Source of the DNA: Streptomyces fuscichromogenes
Lineage (GTDB): Bacteria; Actinomycetota; Actinomycetes; Streptomycetales; Streptomycetaceae
Assembly (NCBI RefSeq): GCF_014645815.1
Contig: NZ_BMML01000044.1
Location: 1 to 49,095 of the forward strand
Direction: 5' to 3'
Length of the DNA: 49,095 bases
The notes below the pieces were generated by a model. It was not told the origin of the DNA, did not search any database, and saw only the letters and a program-made list of their open reading frames with translations. Positions 8,943 through 18,589 of the stretch are shown piece by piece; the first letter of the stretch is position 1, and every line of letters starts with the position of its first letter. The translations under genes and the position numbers were made by a program.

Positions 8943-10928
8943 CCCCGGGTTCGACGTAATTCGCGGGTTCTAGAGGTCTTGCAGGGCTGAAGGTGCAGGT
9001 CATCGAGCTGCGATGGGGGCAAGCGCCTGAAAGTGCCTGGAGACGCGATTTTCTTGATTAACCTGTGGCGGCCTGTTGCTTCGGCATATCGTCTGGAGCT
9101 GTGTACGTGAAGACGACGAAGCGGGAGAACAAGTCCGGCACGGTCCGGTAACCTGCACCTGGCCCACAACGAGTGGGATCCGGTGAAGGGACGGGCGGTG
9201 CCGAAGGTGCTGTTCACCTTCGGCCGCGAGGACGACCTGGACCGCGACGCGGTCAGGCGCCTGGTCGCGTCTCTATCGAAGCTGCTGGAGCCGGGCGACG
9301 CGCTGACGGCGACCGCAGCGCCGGACCTGGAGTTCACCTCCTCGGTGCCGTTCGGCGGCGCCTACGTGCTCGACCAGCTGTGGCGCCGGCTGCGGATCGA
9401 CCAGATCGTCGGCCGGGTCGGGCAGCCCAAGCGGGGCCGCCGCCGGGACATGACCGCGACCGAGCGGGTGCTGTTCGCCCTGGTCGCCAACCGCGCCCTG
9501 GCCCCGTCCTCGAAGCTCGCGGCGGCGGAGTGGATCACGAACGACGTACACATAGACGGCCTGGCCGCCACCGGCGAACAGACCTGCTACCGGGCGATGG
9601 ACTGGCTGCACGAGGTGACCGGCGACCTGGAGAAGCAGGTGTTCGACGAGGTCGCGGACCTGCTGAACCTGGAGGTCGACCTGCTGTTCTTCGACACCAC
9701 CAGCACCTACTTCGAACTGGAGGAGCCCGACGAACCGGTTGCCCGCGACGATACCGGCCGCAAGCTGGACGGCGACCAGGCAGGCGACGACGCAAAGCAG
9801 GCCGGATTCCGCACCTACGGCAAGTCGAAGGACTCCCGCGACGACCTGCCGCAGATCGTGATCGGCATGGCGGTCACCAGGGACGGGATCCCTGTCCGCT
9901 GCTGGTGCTGGCCGGGCAACGCCTCCGACCAGACGCTGATACGCCAGGTCAAGGACGAGATGCGGGACTGGACCCTGTCCAAGATCGTGTGGGTGGCCGA
10001 CCGCGGCTTCTCCTCCGCAGAGAACCGCCGCCACCTGCGGAAGGGCGACCACGCCTACATCATCGGCGAGAAGCTCCGTTCGGGAAGTCCCGAAGTGCAG
10101 GCCGCCCTGTCCCGGCAGGGCCGCTACCAGGACGTCGCCGAGAACATGCGCGTCAAGGAGGTGCGGATCAGCGACACCGACCGGTTCGTGATCTGCCACA
10201 ACCCCGAGGCGGCCGAGCGTGACCGGCACATGCGTGAACAACTCGTCGCCCAACTGACAGACTTGATCGCCGACACGGACAAGCTCAGCGACTTCAAGCG
10301 GGGCGAACTACGCGGACGGATCGCCGACAAGCCCGGCCTGAACCGCTGCCTTCGCGCCACCCCGGTCGGCAAGCTCCGCATCGACCAGGCGAAGATCAAA
10401 GCGGAGGAGAACCTCGACGGGAAGTACCTCCTGCGCTGCTCAGACCCCCACCTGAGCGCCGAGGACATCGCCCTGGGTTACAAGCAACTGCTGGAAGTCG
10501 AGCGCGGCTGGCGCGACATGAAGCAGATCATCGACCTGCGGCCTGTCTACCACCGGCTCGAAGAACGCATCCGCGCCCACGTCATCCTGTGCTGGCTCGC
10601 CCTCCTCCTCATCCGGATCACCGAGACCACCACCGGCAGCACCTGGCCGCAGATCCGACGTGAGCTCGACCGGCTCCATCTGGGCACCTTCACCGGCTCC
10701 ACCGGAACGTTCCAGCAGGTCACCGCCCTGACCAAGGCCCAGCGAGACCTGCTCGCGAAGCTGGAGATCCCCGTCCCCAAGCAGATCGTCGCGCTTCAGC
10801 CCGCACCCTGCTGACCAGCGTGAACACCACCGCCTAGAGAAACGCCCTCCAGGCGGACACACGCATGTCCGCCCTGGTCAGACCCCAGATTCGGGACTCC
10901 AGGCTGCCGAATTACGTCGAACCTGGGG
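8943..10928. mobile_element. IS1634-like insertion sequence A
   Basis: Terminal inverted repeats are visible: the left end begins CCCCGGGTTCGACGTAATTCG-type sequence at 8943, and the reverse complement of the right end (10908-10928) matches it at 20 of 21 positions, differing only by A for G at the fifth base. The 1986-bp length suits the family. The flanks show no convincing target-site duplication, so one flank may have been rearranged after insertion. Confidence 0.85.
9101..10814 (+). pseudogene. IS1634-family transposase, frameshifted near the N-terminus
   Basis: A 543-codon frame from GTG at 9183 encodes a DDE transposase of the IS1634 group: FFDTTSTYFE near the first catalytic Asp, WVADRGFSSAEN around the second, and a C-terminal YKQLLEVERGWRDMK...HVILCWLALLL block. 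It lacks the family's N-terminus. That N-terminus is present just upstream from GTG at 9101 (VYVKTTKRENKSGTVR), but the frame runs into TAA at 9149-9151. Removing one A from GTAACC at 9148-9153 restores a continuous frame (RYLHLAHNEWDPVKG). So a single-base insertion disrupts it, unless the site is programmed or a sequencing error. The second copy at 38334-40031 is intact there. Confidence 0.8.
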
Positions 10929-11042
10929 ACTTCTGCGTGTCGAACGTCGCCGAGCCCTGCACTCGACTCGGCGACAGCATGGTCACCGACCAGCGGCCTT
11001 TGCCGTGATCGGACCGACCCCCGCGTCTGTCCGTGTCAGGTG

Positions 11043-11972
11043 TCAGTACTGGTCCCGGCCGGCGGCAGGGACTGTCTTGCCTCTGTCACTCTTGGGGATG
11101 TCGGCCTTGATCGCGAACCAGACTCCACCTACCCCTTGGCCGTTCGTCTGGCCAGGCGCCTTGTCTCCCTTGAAGGTGTAGGCCGGCCAGCAGTTGAAGG
11201 ATTCCTGCTTCGTGCCATTGGGCGTGGTGAAAGTGAAGAGAATCTCTGGACTGAGACCGACGGCCTTGGCATCGGCAGCGGTGACCGGTGCACTCGGGGT
11301 CCACTTCTGGAGGCACGTGGCATCACAGGCCGTCTGCATCGGCCACGGGGTGTCCTTGGTGAAGAGGTAGAGGGTATGACCGTTCTTGTCTTGAAGGACG
11401 CGACCCAGCTTGGGGCTGTCGAGTACGCCCAGAGCCGGCCTGCTCACCCCTGCCTTGGCGCCGTCCGGAGCCGCCGCGTACCACGTCTTCTGGAACCCCT
11501 GCCCCTTGGTCTCGCCTGCTTCATCCTCTGCGTAGGAGTAAAGCGGCTTTCCTCCGAGAGTCAGCTGCTTCGAACCATCTACCCTGGTTATCGACCCCAG
11601 AAGGTCTTTGTTGATGCCTGTGCCCGGTGTGACATCGTCTGCGGGGACGGGCACCATCGTCTTGGCGCACGTGTCATCGCAACTCGACTTGCCTGAAGCC
11701 GCTTTGTCCTTGGCAGAGACGTACAGCGTCTTTCCATTCTCGTCGACCACCACAGACTTGAGGTTGCCGTCGACCCGCACGGACACAGCCGTGGGAGCGG
11801 CTGCTTCGGCGTTCCGTTCTGAAACGTTCAAGGAGGGAACGCTGTTCAGCGTCGTGCTGGCCTTCGGCGCACTGCCCGGCTGCGCTGCCTGCGTGGAGCC
11901 GCACGCGGACAGCAGAGAGGCAAGTACGAGTGCCCCAGCTGCGATTTTCATCCGTTGTTCAAGCCTTGTCAC
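11043..11972 (-). CDS. Secreted-repeat lipoprotein (PF03640-type)
   Basis: 309 residues with a lipoprotein signal: a short basic N-terminus, hydrophobic AAGALVLASLL, then lipobox L-S-A-C. The mature part has tandem secreted-repeat units of the 'lipoprotein_15' type, recognised by GKTLYVSAKD...CDDTCAKTMVPV, GKPLYSYAEDE...WYAAAP, GHTLYLFTKD...CDATCLQKWTP and PAYTFKGDKAPGQTNGQGVGGVWFAI. Paired Cys residues in D-x-x-C positions suggest disulfides. GTG at 11972 has a GAGGA site; an in-frame ATG at 11951 is a weaker alternative. Function is unknown; members are surface lipoproteins, sometimes linked to redox or envelope stress. A relative lies at 40314-41018. Confidence 0.85.
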   Translation of the reverse strand: MTRLEQRMKIAAGALVLASLLSACGSTQAAQPGSAPKASTTLNSVPSLNVSERNAEAAAPTAVSVRVDGNLKSVVVDENGKTLYVSAKDKAASGKSSCDDTCAKTMVPVPADDVTPGTGINKDLLGSITRVDGSKQLTLGGKPLYSYAEDEAGETKGQGFQKTWYAAAPDGAKAGVSRPALGVLDSPKLGRVLQDKNGHTLYLFTKDTPWPMQTACDATCLQKWTPSAPVTAADAKAVGLSPEILFTFTTPNGTKQESFNCWPAYTFKGDKAPGQTNGQGVGGVWFAIKADIPKSDRGKTVPAAGRDQY

Positions 11973-12344
11973 GAACAGTCCTCACGATCTCAGTGCTCCC
12001 ACATCCTGCTGTGACAGCATCGCCATACACACGTTGCAGACATGCCAAATTGTTCGACGTGCTGGCTCGGAATGATGGGTGCTCCGCGGTGTGTCGACCG
12101 TCGTAGCCTGGCATCCTGCGCCGGTTCCGCGCGCCCGGGCATCCACGGACGCGGGGAGCTGATCCCGGTGGCCGGGCAGGACACTGTGACCGTGTTGCTC
12201 CGACGGGCTGCTTTCTGGTCCGGAGGGGGAACCCGGCTCCTGCGACAGAAGCGGCTGGAGCTGGATGGCGAAGGCGTGGTCCGTGATCAACCGAAGCTCA
12301 TGGTCACTCGTGAGGGTGTCCGAGGTTTGATCAAATAAGCAGAG
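11973..12344. other. Intergenic region, nothing recognised
   Basis: Upstream region of the lipoprotein gene. Open frames exist on both strands, but none has a ribosome site, codon pattern or family resemblance that I can support. Confidence 0.4.
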
Positions 12345-12735
12345 AGCGCTCCTGAGCTGCAACGATGGGACTTGTCTAGGGTTCTGTTGGCTGCACGGAA
12401 AGAAGCACTCTCCAGGCGAAGAAGCGTATCGGGTCGTACCCGCGTGTCCGCGTCGAGGGCGCCGCCCAGACGGTGGTCTCGCAGGCCGGGGGTGTGTTGC
12501 TGGTCGGGAGCGTCCGCAAGGCTGGCTTGCACACCGCGATATCCGCGGCGCTGACGCCGTGGCGGAAGCCTCGGGCGGTGCACGATCCGGGCAAGATCCT
12601 GCTGGACGTGGCCCTGGCGGTCGCGCTGGGCGGGGACTGCCTCGCGGCGCACTGGCCCTGGACCGACGTGATCACCGATGCCCTGGACCGGCTCCACGCC
12701 CTCCCGAACCCCGAAAGGCGGGGGAGATACGGCTG
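12345..12735 (+). mobile_element. IS1380-family transposase remnant, internally deleted
   Basis: From 12416 one frame reads AKKRIGSYPRVRVEGAAQ, then VVSQAGGVLLVGSVRKAG, SAALTPWRKPRAVHDPGK and LLDVALAVALGGDCLA, the distinctive N-terminus of streptomycete IS1380 transposases. After GGDCLA it jumps directly to AHWPWTDVITDALDRLHALPNP, which resembles the extreme C-terminus of such proteins. About 1 kb of catalytic core is therefore missing. The expected initiator codon is GCG (12416-12418) instead of GTG. It cannot encode an active transposase. Confidence 0.7.
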
Positions 12736-13271
12736 TCCCGGCTCACGGACTTCGACCCTGGGGTTCAGGAAACGGCCTCGCGACAGAATTCGAGCACATC
12801 ACCCGATAGGATCGTGATTCTCCTGGAAAGTCGAAACCGGATGCGATGCATATGCGCGCAGCCGCATCGAGTCGCTTGACCGACTATGCCTTCGAGGCGA
12901 CGAAAAAGGCTCCTTACCATAACGGCCATCGCATGCCATGTGCCGCCGAGTTCACGTACCTCAGCTCTCGATGGCACACGGCGAGAACAGCGCATTAATC
13001 GCGCTTTATCCAGCTCGTGGCGACCGAGATACGTACTCGTAACAGGCCATGTATTGACAGCGGCGGCGCGTACGGCGACTCATTGAGTGCTGCGTATTGA
13101 CGTGGGCACTTTTCCTGCCCCGGGTCCCTTGGCGGCACGACCGGCGCGAACAATCAAACAGTAAAGAAGTTTTTTACCATCACTTGAATCGCGAAATTGT
13201 TTGTGCGTGTGCACGAACGTAAAGCGCCTCCATCCTCGTCGCCGGGGCGATTTATCTCGTACACTGATTGC
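12736..13271. other. AT-richer intergenic stretch, no gene
   Basis: Lower-GC sequence between the IS1380 remnant and the decayed transporter gene. No frame with coding character; it looks like old, degraded or regulatory DNA. Confidence 0.4.
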
Positions 13272-13950
13272 ATGGTGAACAGGGAATCGTCCGCCTGGAA
13301 TGTCGCATTACGCCTGAAAGTGACCTGGTTGATCTTGGACGCGGCATATCTGGCGGTAAATTTTGCCCTAGAGGATTTCGCTCCGCCCCCTTTCTGTTGG
13401 CTGGTATGCCGCTGTGCGGATTGCATCGCCACGGGCTGCCAAGTACATGCCAACTGTGGCGATCGGCGTGGGTGGGGATCCTGCCTTTCGTCCTCGGTAT
13501 GGGTGGCGTCGCAGCGGCGGAACGGTACGTGGCCTCCTCGACAGCCTCCCTGGTCATCTCCATCGTCCTTGTGTGGAGTTCACTGCTGGGCATCTGCGTA
13601 CTCGCAGTCGGTCCGGACCGCACCAGGTCCCCGACGGCTCCCCTCTGGAGGAGCCGCTCACCCGGCAGTCCATGCTGAGTTGTGCCCTGGTCGTGCTGGC
13701 GGTCGTGTGCGCGGGCTGGGGATCCCAGCCCCGGCTGGCCGGTGCCGCCTGGTCGCGTGCAGCCCGCACCCCCGACAAGCCGGTGCTGTCACAGACCGGC
13801 GAGAGAGCACCGGCGGCCAATCCGGTTGAGCCTTTGCCATGGTCGAGCATCGTGAAGCAGCAGCCATCCCGCTGTCCTGGTGGCAGCACACTCCCCGGTT
13901 GCGGCCCTGATCGCCGGCTTGTCGGCCGCGGCCCTGAGCGTCGCGGTCTC
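13272..13950 (+). pseudogene. Decayed EamA/DMT-type transporter gene
   Basis: Pieces of a drug/metabolite transporter appear in successive frames. From ATG 13272, TWLILDAAYLAVNFALEDFAPPPF resembles the first EamA helix (W..WGSTYLAI...E..PP). After a frameshift near 13470, GILPFVLGMGGVAAAERY then TASLVISIVLVWSSLLGICV matches the next helices. A third frame from about 13670 gives LSCALVVLAVVCAGWGS, like the repeat-2 start. No single frame spans them, so the gene is dead. The right-hand limit is uncertain. Confidence 0.5.
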
Positions 13951-14546
13951 CCTGATAGACCGGACCGAACAGGTTCCGGATCGAGCGGGAAGACAGCCGC
14001 TTGGACGACAGCTGCTCGTCCGCGCAGCTGTCACCCTTGTTCAGCTCGTCCCGCGGGCCACGTCTTTAGCTCTGGCTGAAACCAGCTGGGCGACATCGGA
14101 CATGTGGATAGGGCGGAATATTCACGGGGACGTTGCTCATTTCGGAGATATGGCCATGATCCCGCCAAGTTCCTTCCGTTCGCTGAACGTCACGTAAAAT
14201 CGTCGAGCGCACGGAAATTACCCGCAGGGAACTGCTGTCATACTCGCAACGCGCTGCTAAAATCCGTCCATCCTATGCCATTCAAGGCTCGGACGCATCA
14301 GTGTACCGTGAGGGAAAATCCGGTACGCTGAAAGCGCATCGATCCTATCGTGATGGCGGAGCGTACGCAGCCCCACACGCGCAGGACTTAATCTGATCTC
14401 AGGGCACGGCGAGTGTCGGTAGAAATTTACTCTCGATTCGATTCGATTTGAATAATCGGGAATTTATGTGCGGTTGAATTACCCTCGTCCGCCATCGCCA
14501 GGCCGTAATCTTATTCGAAGTCTTTTTCCGGAGGGGTTTTCAAGAG
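13951..14546. other. Intergenic region upstream of the amidohydrolase operon
   Basis: About 600 nt without a supported gene, AT-rich toward the right end, where the operon promoter is expected. A strong GGAGGGG ribosome site at 14530-14536 precedes the ATG at 14547. No promoter hexamers were assigned with confidence. Confidence 0.4.
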
Positions 14547-16436
14547 ATGTCAGCAATGCCGGTCGGTGGGCTCGTTCCGCATGCCACCCGCGATGTCGCG
14601 GACCTTGTCATCCGCAACGCGAAGATCCATACAGGGGATCCGAGCCGCCCGCAGGCACAGGCGCTCGCCATCCGCGACGGCGCCGTCACGGTCGTCGGCG
14701 ACGACAAGGACGTGGCTCCCCACCTCGGCGCGGTCACGAAGGTGGTCGATGCGCTCGGGCGGCGGGTGATCCCCGGCCTCAACGACGCCCACCTGCACGT
14801 GATTCGCGGCGGCCTCAACTACGTTCTGGAACTGCGCTGGGACGGCGTGCGCAGCCTGCGCCAAGGCTTGGCGATGTTGCGGGAGCAGGCCGCTCGTACC
14901 CCGAAGGGCCAGTGGGTGCGGGTGGTTGGCGGCTGGTCCGCCGAGCAGTTCGCCGAACATCGGCTGCCGACCGTCGCCGAACTGAACGCCGCCGCCCCCG
15001 ATACCCCGGTGTTCGTCCTGCACCTGTACCAGTCGGCCGTGCTGAACCGGGCGGCGCTCAAGGCCGCAGGGTTCACCAAAGACACGCCCGACCCCAAGGG
15101 CGGCCAGATCGTGCGTGGGCGGGACGGGGAACCGACCGGCATGCTCCTGGCCGCTCCCAGCGCCCTCATCCTCTACTCGACGCTGTCCAAGGCGCCGGCG
15201 CTGGAGGGCGAGGACAAGAAGACCTCCACGCGCCACTTCCTGCGCGAGTTGAACAGATTCGGCCTGACCTCGGCGATTGACGCCGCCGGTGGTTTCCAGA
15301 ACTTCCCCGACAACTACGCCACCGTCATCGAACTGGCCAAGGCCGGACTGCTCTCGTTACGCATCGCCTATCATCTGTTCCCGCAGACTCCCGGTCAGGA
15401 GATCGAGGACCTCGCCCGCTGGATCGAAATGGTCCGTCCCGGGGACGGAGGCGAATGGTTGCGTCTAAACGGCGCGGGTGAAAATCTCACCTGGGCCGCC
15501 GCCGATTTCGAAAACTTCAGCCAACCACGCCCAGAACTCACCCCGGATTACGAGGCTGAGTTCGAGAAAGCGGTTCGCCTACTCATGGAGAACGGGTGGG
15601 GTTTCCGGTTGCACGCCACGTACGACGAAACAATTCGCCGTGACCTAGCGGTGTTCGAGAAACTCGCCGCGGAAGGGCTATTCCCGGCCGGGAACCGGTG
15701 GCTGTTCGACCACGCGGAAACCGTCTCTGCGAACAGCCTCGACCGTATCGCCACCCTCGGCGGAGCCGTGTCCGTGCAGAACCGCCTGTCCTTCCAGGGC
15801 GAGGCGTTCGTGCAGCGCTACGGTCCCGGTGCCGCAGCGGACGCCCCGCCGATCCGAGCCATGCTGGACCGCGGACTGACCGTGGCTGCCGGCACCGATG
15901 CGACCCGGGTCTCCACATACAATCCCTGGGTCGCCCTGCACTGGCTCGTCAGCGGCCGCACCGTCGCCGATCTGACGCTCCGCCCGCCGACCAACCGCGT
16001 GGACCGGCAGACGGCGCTGGCGATGTTCACGCGCGCCGGCGCCGAGCTGACCGGCGAGGACAAGGTCAAGGGCATGCTGCGGCCAGGCTGTTATGCGGAC
16101 CTGGCGGTCCTGTCCGAGGACTACTTCACCGTGCCCGAACCGGAGATCCCGCACATCGAGTCGCTGCTGACAGTGACTGGCGGCCGGATCGTCTACGCCG
16201 CCGCCGAGTACGAGGGCCTCGATGAGGAGCTACCGCCCGTCAATCCAGCCTGGAGCCCAGTGGCGCACTTCGGCGGCTACCAGGCGTCCCGCCGGGCGGC
16301 CCTGCCGGGCGCCCACCAGGCGGAGTCGCTCAGCGAGGCCATCGCCGAATCCGAACAGCACCGCCAGTGGCGCATCGCCCGCGGACTCGCCCCGGACACG
16401 GCAAGCACGCCCTTCGACCCCTGCTTCGCCCTCTGA
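14547..16436 (+). CDS. Amidohydrolase family protein (YtcJ-like, Amidohydro_3 type)
   Basis: A 629-residue metal-dependent hydrolase. The N-terminal beta-sandwich half (VIRNAKIHTGDPSRPQAQAL) leads to the metal-binding H82-L-H84 in GLNDAHLHVIRGG. The C-terminal half has the AGTDATRVSTYNPW segment, which carries the usual late catalytic Asp, and closes with PGCYADLAVLSEDYF typical of the composite domain. Relatives hydrolyse amide or imine bonds in a TIM barrel, with zinc or another divalent metal; the substrate here is unknown. It is the first gene of a co-directional set with the isochorismatase-like hydrolase, DoxX and YoaK-like genes. There is no signal peptide, so it is cytosolic. Confidence 0.88.
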   Translation: MSAMPVGGLVPHATRDVADLVIRNAKIHTGDPSRPQAQALAIRDGAVTVVGDDKDVAPHLGAVTKVVDALGRRVIPGLNDAHLHVIRGGLNYVLELRWDGVRSLRQGLAMLREQAARTPKGQWVRVVGGWSAEQFAEHRLPTVAELNAAAPDTPVFVLHLYQSAVLNRAALKAAGFTKDTPDPKGGQIVRGRDGEPTGMLLAAPSALILYSTLSKAPALEGEDKKTSTRHFLRELNRFGLTSAIDAAGGFQNFPDNYATVIELAKAGLLSLRIAYHLFPQTPGQEIEDLARWIEMVRPGDGGEWLRLNGAGENLTWAAADFENFSQPRPELTPDYEAEFEKAVRLLMENGWGFRLHATYDETIRRDLAVFEKLAAEGLFPAGNRWLFDHAETVSANSLDRIATLGGAVSVQNRLSFQGEAFVQRYGPGAAADAPPIRAMLDRGLTVAAGTDATRVSTYNPWVALHWLVSGRTVADLTLRPPTNRVDRQTALAMFTRAGAELTGEDKVKGMLRPGCYADLAVLSEDYFTVPEPEIPHIESLLTVTGGRIVYAAAEYEGLDEELPPVNPAWSPVAHFGGYQASRRAALPGAHQAESLSEAIAESEQHRQWRIARGLAPDTASTPFDPCFAL

Positions 16437-16566
16437 ACTCCTGGGAGTGGCTTGGCACATACGCCGCCTCTTCTGGGACACCACCCACCAGCGCCGTCCA
16501 CCGGGCGGCTCCTCGAACGGCACGGGCAGGAGCCCGCGCCATCGCTTATTGAAAAGGATGACACCC

Positions 16567-17229
16567 ATGGTCAACATCGCCGAGGTCACCGCGGCTCCCA
16601 GCCCCGACCTGCTCACCCCGGACAACTGTGCGGTGCTCTTCGTGGACCACCAGCCGCAGATGTTCTTCGGTACCGGCAGCAGCGACCGCACCGCGATCAT
16701 CAACTCTACGGTGGGCATGGCCAAGGCCGCCAAGGCATTCGACGTGCCGGTCGTGCTGAGCACCGTCGCCGCCGAGTCCTTCTCCGGCCCCATCATGCCG
16801 CAGCTGGCGGAAGTCTTCCCCGAGCAGAAGATCATCGACCGCACCACGATGAACGCCTGGGAAGACCTTTCCTTCGTCGAGGCGGTGAAGGCGACCGGCC
16901 GCAAGAAACTCGTCATCGCCGGTCTGTGGACTGAGGTCTGCGTCGTCCTTCCCGTGCTCTCCGCCATCGCCCAGGGCTACGAGGTCTACGTGGTCGCTGA
17001 TGCGTCCGGCGGTGTCACCCCGCAGGCCCACGAGCACGCCATCCAGCGCATGGTGCAGAGCGGCGCAACCCCGGTGACCTGGGTGCAGGTGCTCCTCGAA
17101 CTCCAGCGCGACTGGGCCCGCGCCGAGACCTACGGGGCGGTCATGGACGTGGTGAAGGAGCACGCCGGCGCCTACGGCCTCGGAGTCGTCTACGCCCAGG
17201 CCGTCATCGGCTCCCACGCCGCCGGCTGA
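16567..17229 (+). CDS. Isochorismatase-fold cysteine hydrolase (YcaC-like)
   Basis: 220 residues of the cysteine hydrolase superfamily. The putative catalytic triad is visible: D27 in VLFVDHQPQ, K88 in PEQKIIDRTT and C125 in GLWTEVCVV. The FVDHQPQMFFG start and the ADASGGVT segment resemble YcaC-type hydrolases of unknown physiological substrate. The start is ATG 16567, with AAGGA 8 nt upstream; an in-frame ATG at 16558 overlaps that site and is rejected. It follows the amidohydrolase by 130 nt. Together the two hydrolases could act in sequence on an amide or imide compound (inference). Confidence 0.88.
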   Translation: MVNIAEVTAAPSPDLLTPDNCAVLFVDHQPQMFFGTGSSDRTAIINSTVGMAKAAKAFDVPVVLSTVAAESFSGPIMPQLAEVFPEQKIIDRTTMNAWEDLSFVEAVKATGRKKLVIAGLWTEVCVVLPVLSAIAQGYEVYVVADASGGVTPQAHEHAIQRMVQSGATPVTWVQVLLELQRDWARAETYGAVMDVVKEHAGAYGLGVVYAQAVIGSHAAG

Positions 17230-17282
17230 TCACGCCGGTTCACCCGCAGTGACGATGTAAGTCAGGAACAGACAGGAACACG

Positions 17283-17807
17283 ATGGACGCTGGACTGTTG
17301 GTCCTCAGGCTGGTGGTGGGATTGCTCATCGCCGGTCACGGAGTGCAGAAGGTGAGCTTCCGGCTCGGAGGAAACGGCTTGGCAGGCGGGACCGAGGAGT
17401 TCCGCCGCGACGGATTCCGCGGCGGTCGGTTAACCGCACTCGCCGCGGGAGCCAGTCAGATCGGTTCTGGTCTGTTCCTGACCGCGGGCTTGCTCACGCC
17501 CCTGGCGGCAATGGCCGCGATGGGCGTGATGACGGTCGCGGGCAGCGTGAAGTGGCCCAAGGGACTGTGGGTGCAGAACGACGGATACGAATACCCCCTC
17601 GTCCTCGTCGTGGCCTCCGCCACGCTGGCCCTCACCGGGCCAGGACAGTGGTCGGTGGATCACACGCTGGCCATCACTCCCTGGCCGGTGTGGGCAGCGG
17701 TCGTCGCGATCGTGGTCGGGCCGGCGAGCGCACTGCTGACCCGCGTGGTGCTGCACCGGCCGGCCACCACAGCAGAAGGGACGTCGTATGCGCACACTGC
17801 TGAATGA
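17283..17807 (+). CDS. DoxX family membrane protein
   Basis: 174 residues with four predicted membrane helices. The N-terminal LVLRLVVGLLIAGHGVQK and the later ASQIGSGLFLTAGLLTPLAAMAAMGVM are diagnostic of DoxX. Family members are small integral membrane proteins tied to quinone/thiol redox or detoxification. Its 3' end overlaps the following gene by 20 nt, so they are probably coupled. Specific function unknown. Confidence 0.88.
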   Translation: MDAGLLVLRLVVGLLIAGHGVQKVSFRLGGNGLAGGTEEFRRDGFRGGRLTALAAGASQIGSGLFLTAGLLTPLAAMAAMGVMTVAGSVKWPKGLWVQNDGYEYPLVLVVASATLALTGPGQWSVDHTLAITPWPVWAAVVAIVVGPASALLTRVVLHRPATTAEGTSYAHTAE

Positions 17808-18525
17808 CGCGGTCCGCACGCTGATACCGCGCGGAGAGGAACGTCACGGACCGCTGCCTCCCCTGATGCTGGCCCTGACGGTGACCACCGGGCTGGTCGA
17901 CTCCGTGAGCTACTTGGCACTCGGGCACGTCTTCGTTGCCAACATGACCGGCAATGTGGTCTTCCTGGGATTCGCCCTGGCCAGCGCCGATGGCCTGTCC
18001 GCGCTCGCGTCCGTCGTCTCGTTAGCCGCGTTCCTCCTCGGTGCCCTCGCAGGGGGCAGGCTCGGCACGCGCTTCGCCGTGCATCGCGGGCATCTGCTGC
18101 GTATGGCGACGGCCGTGCAGACTGTCCTGGTCGCGGTCGTCGTGGTGGTCGCCGCAGCGGCGGACGGGCGGGTCACCATCGCCGTCAAGTACAGCTTGAT
18201 CGTGTTCCTAGGGCTTGCGATGGGCTTGCAGAACGCGGTCGCGCGGCGTCTTGGGGTCCCGGACCTCACCACAACCGTTCTCACCCTGACCCTGACGGGC
18301 CTGGCCGCGGACTCCACACTTGCCGGTGGCGAGGCACCGCGCCCCGGCCGCCGGATCCTCTCCGTGCTCGCCATGTTCCTCGGCGCCCTGGCCGGAGCCC
18401 AACTCGTGCTGCACAAGCACCTGGTCCTCGCCCTGGTCCTGACACTGGCACTGATCGCAGCCACCTCAGCGTCCACCCACCGTCTCTCGACCGCACACGC
18501 CGCCTGGACCCGACCATCCCCCTGA
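17788..18525 (+). CDS. YoaK/DUF1275 family membrane protein
   Basis: 245 residues with six or so hydrophobic segments. The early DSVSYLALGHVFVANMTGNVVFLGF motif is the signature of the YoaK (DUF1275) family, and MGLQNAVARRLGVPDLTTTVLT is its second conserved block. It overlaps the DoxX gene by 20 nt and is the last gene of the operon. Transport is often guessed for the family, but the substrate is not known. The downstream flank runs into an IS256 remnant. Confidence 0.88.
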   Translation: MRTLLNDAVRTLIPRGEERHGPLPPLMLALTVTTGLVDSVSYLALGHVFVANMTGNVVFLGFALASADGLSALASVVSLAAFLLGALAGGRLGTRFAVHRGHLLRMATAVQTVLVAVVVVVAAAADGRVTIAVKYSLIVFLGLAMGLQNAVARRLGVPDLTTTVLTLTLTGLAADSTLAGGEAPRPGRRILSVLAMFLGALAGAQLVLHKHLVLALVLTLALIAATSASTHRLSTAHAAWTRPSP

Positions 18526-18589
18526 CACCAGCCCAGCAGAAGCACCGCACCACCATGAAGTCGGCGCGCAGCAGCACAATACGCGGAAC

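Noticed and set aside
12797..14356. CGATCCTATCG with a following GTGATG/TGATGG occurs inverted near 12797-12818 and 14340-14356, as if flanking an element.
   Set aside because: Only about 16 bases with a gap, no transposase between and no second example; chance or decayed DNA is as likely.
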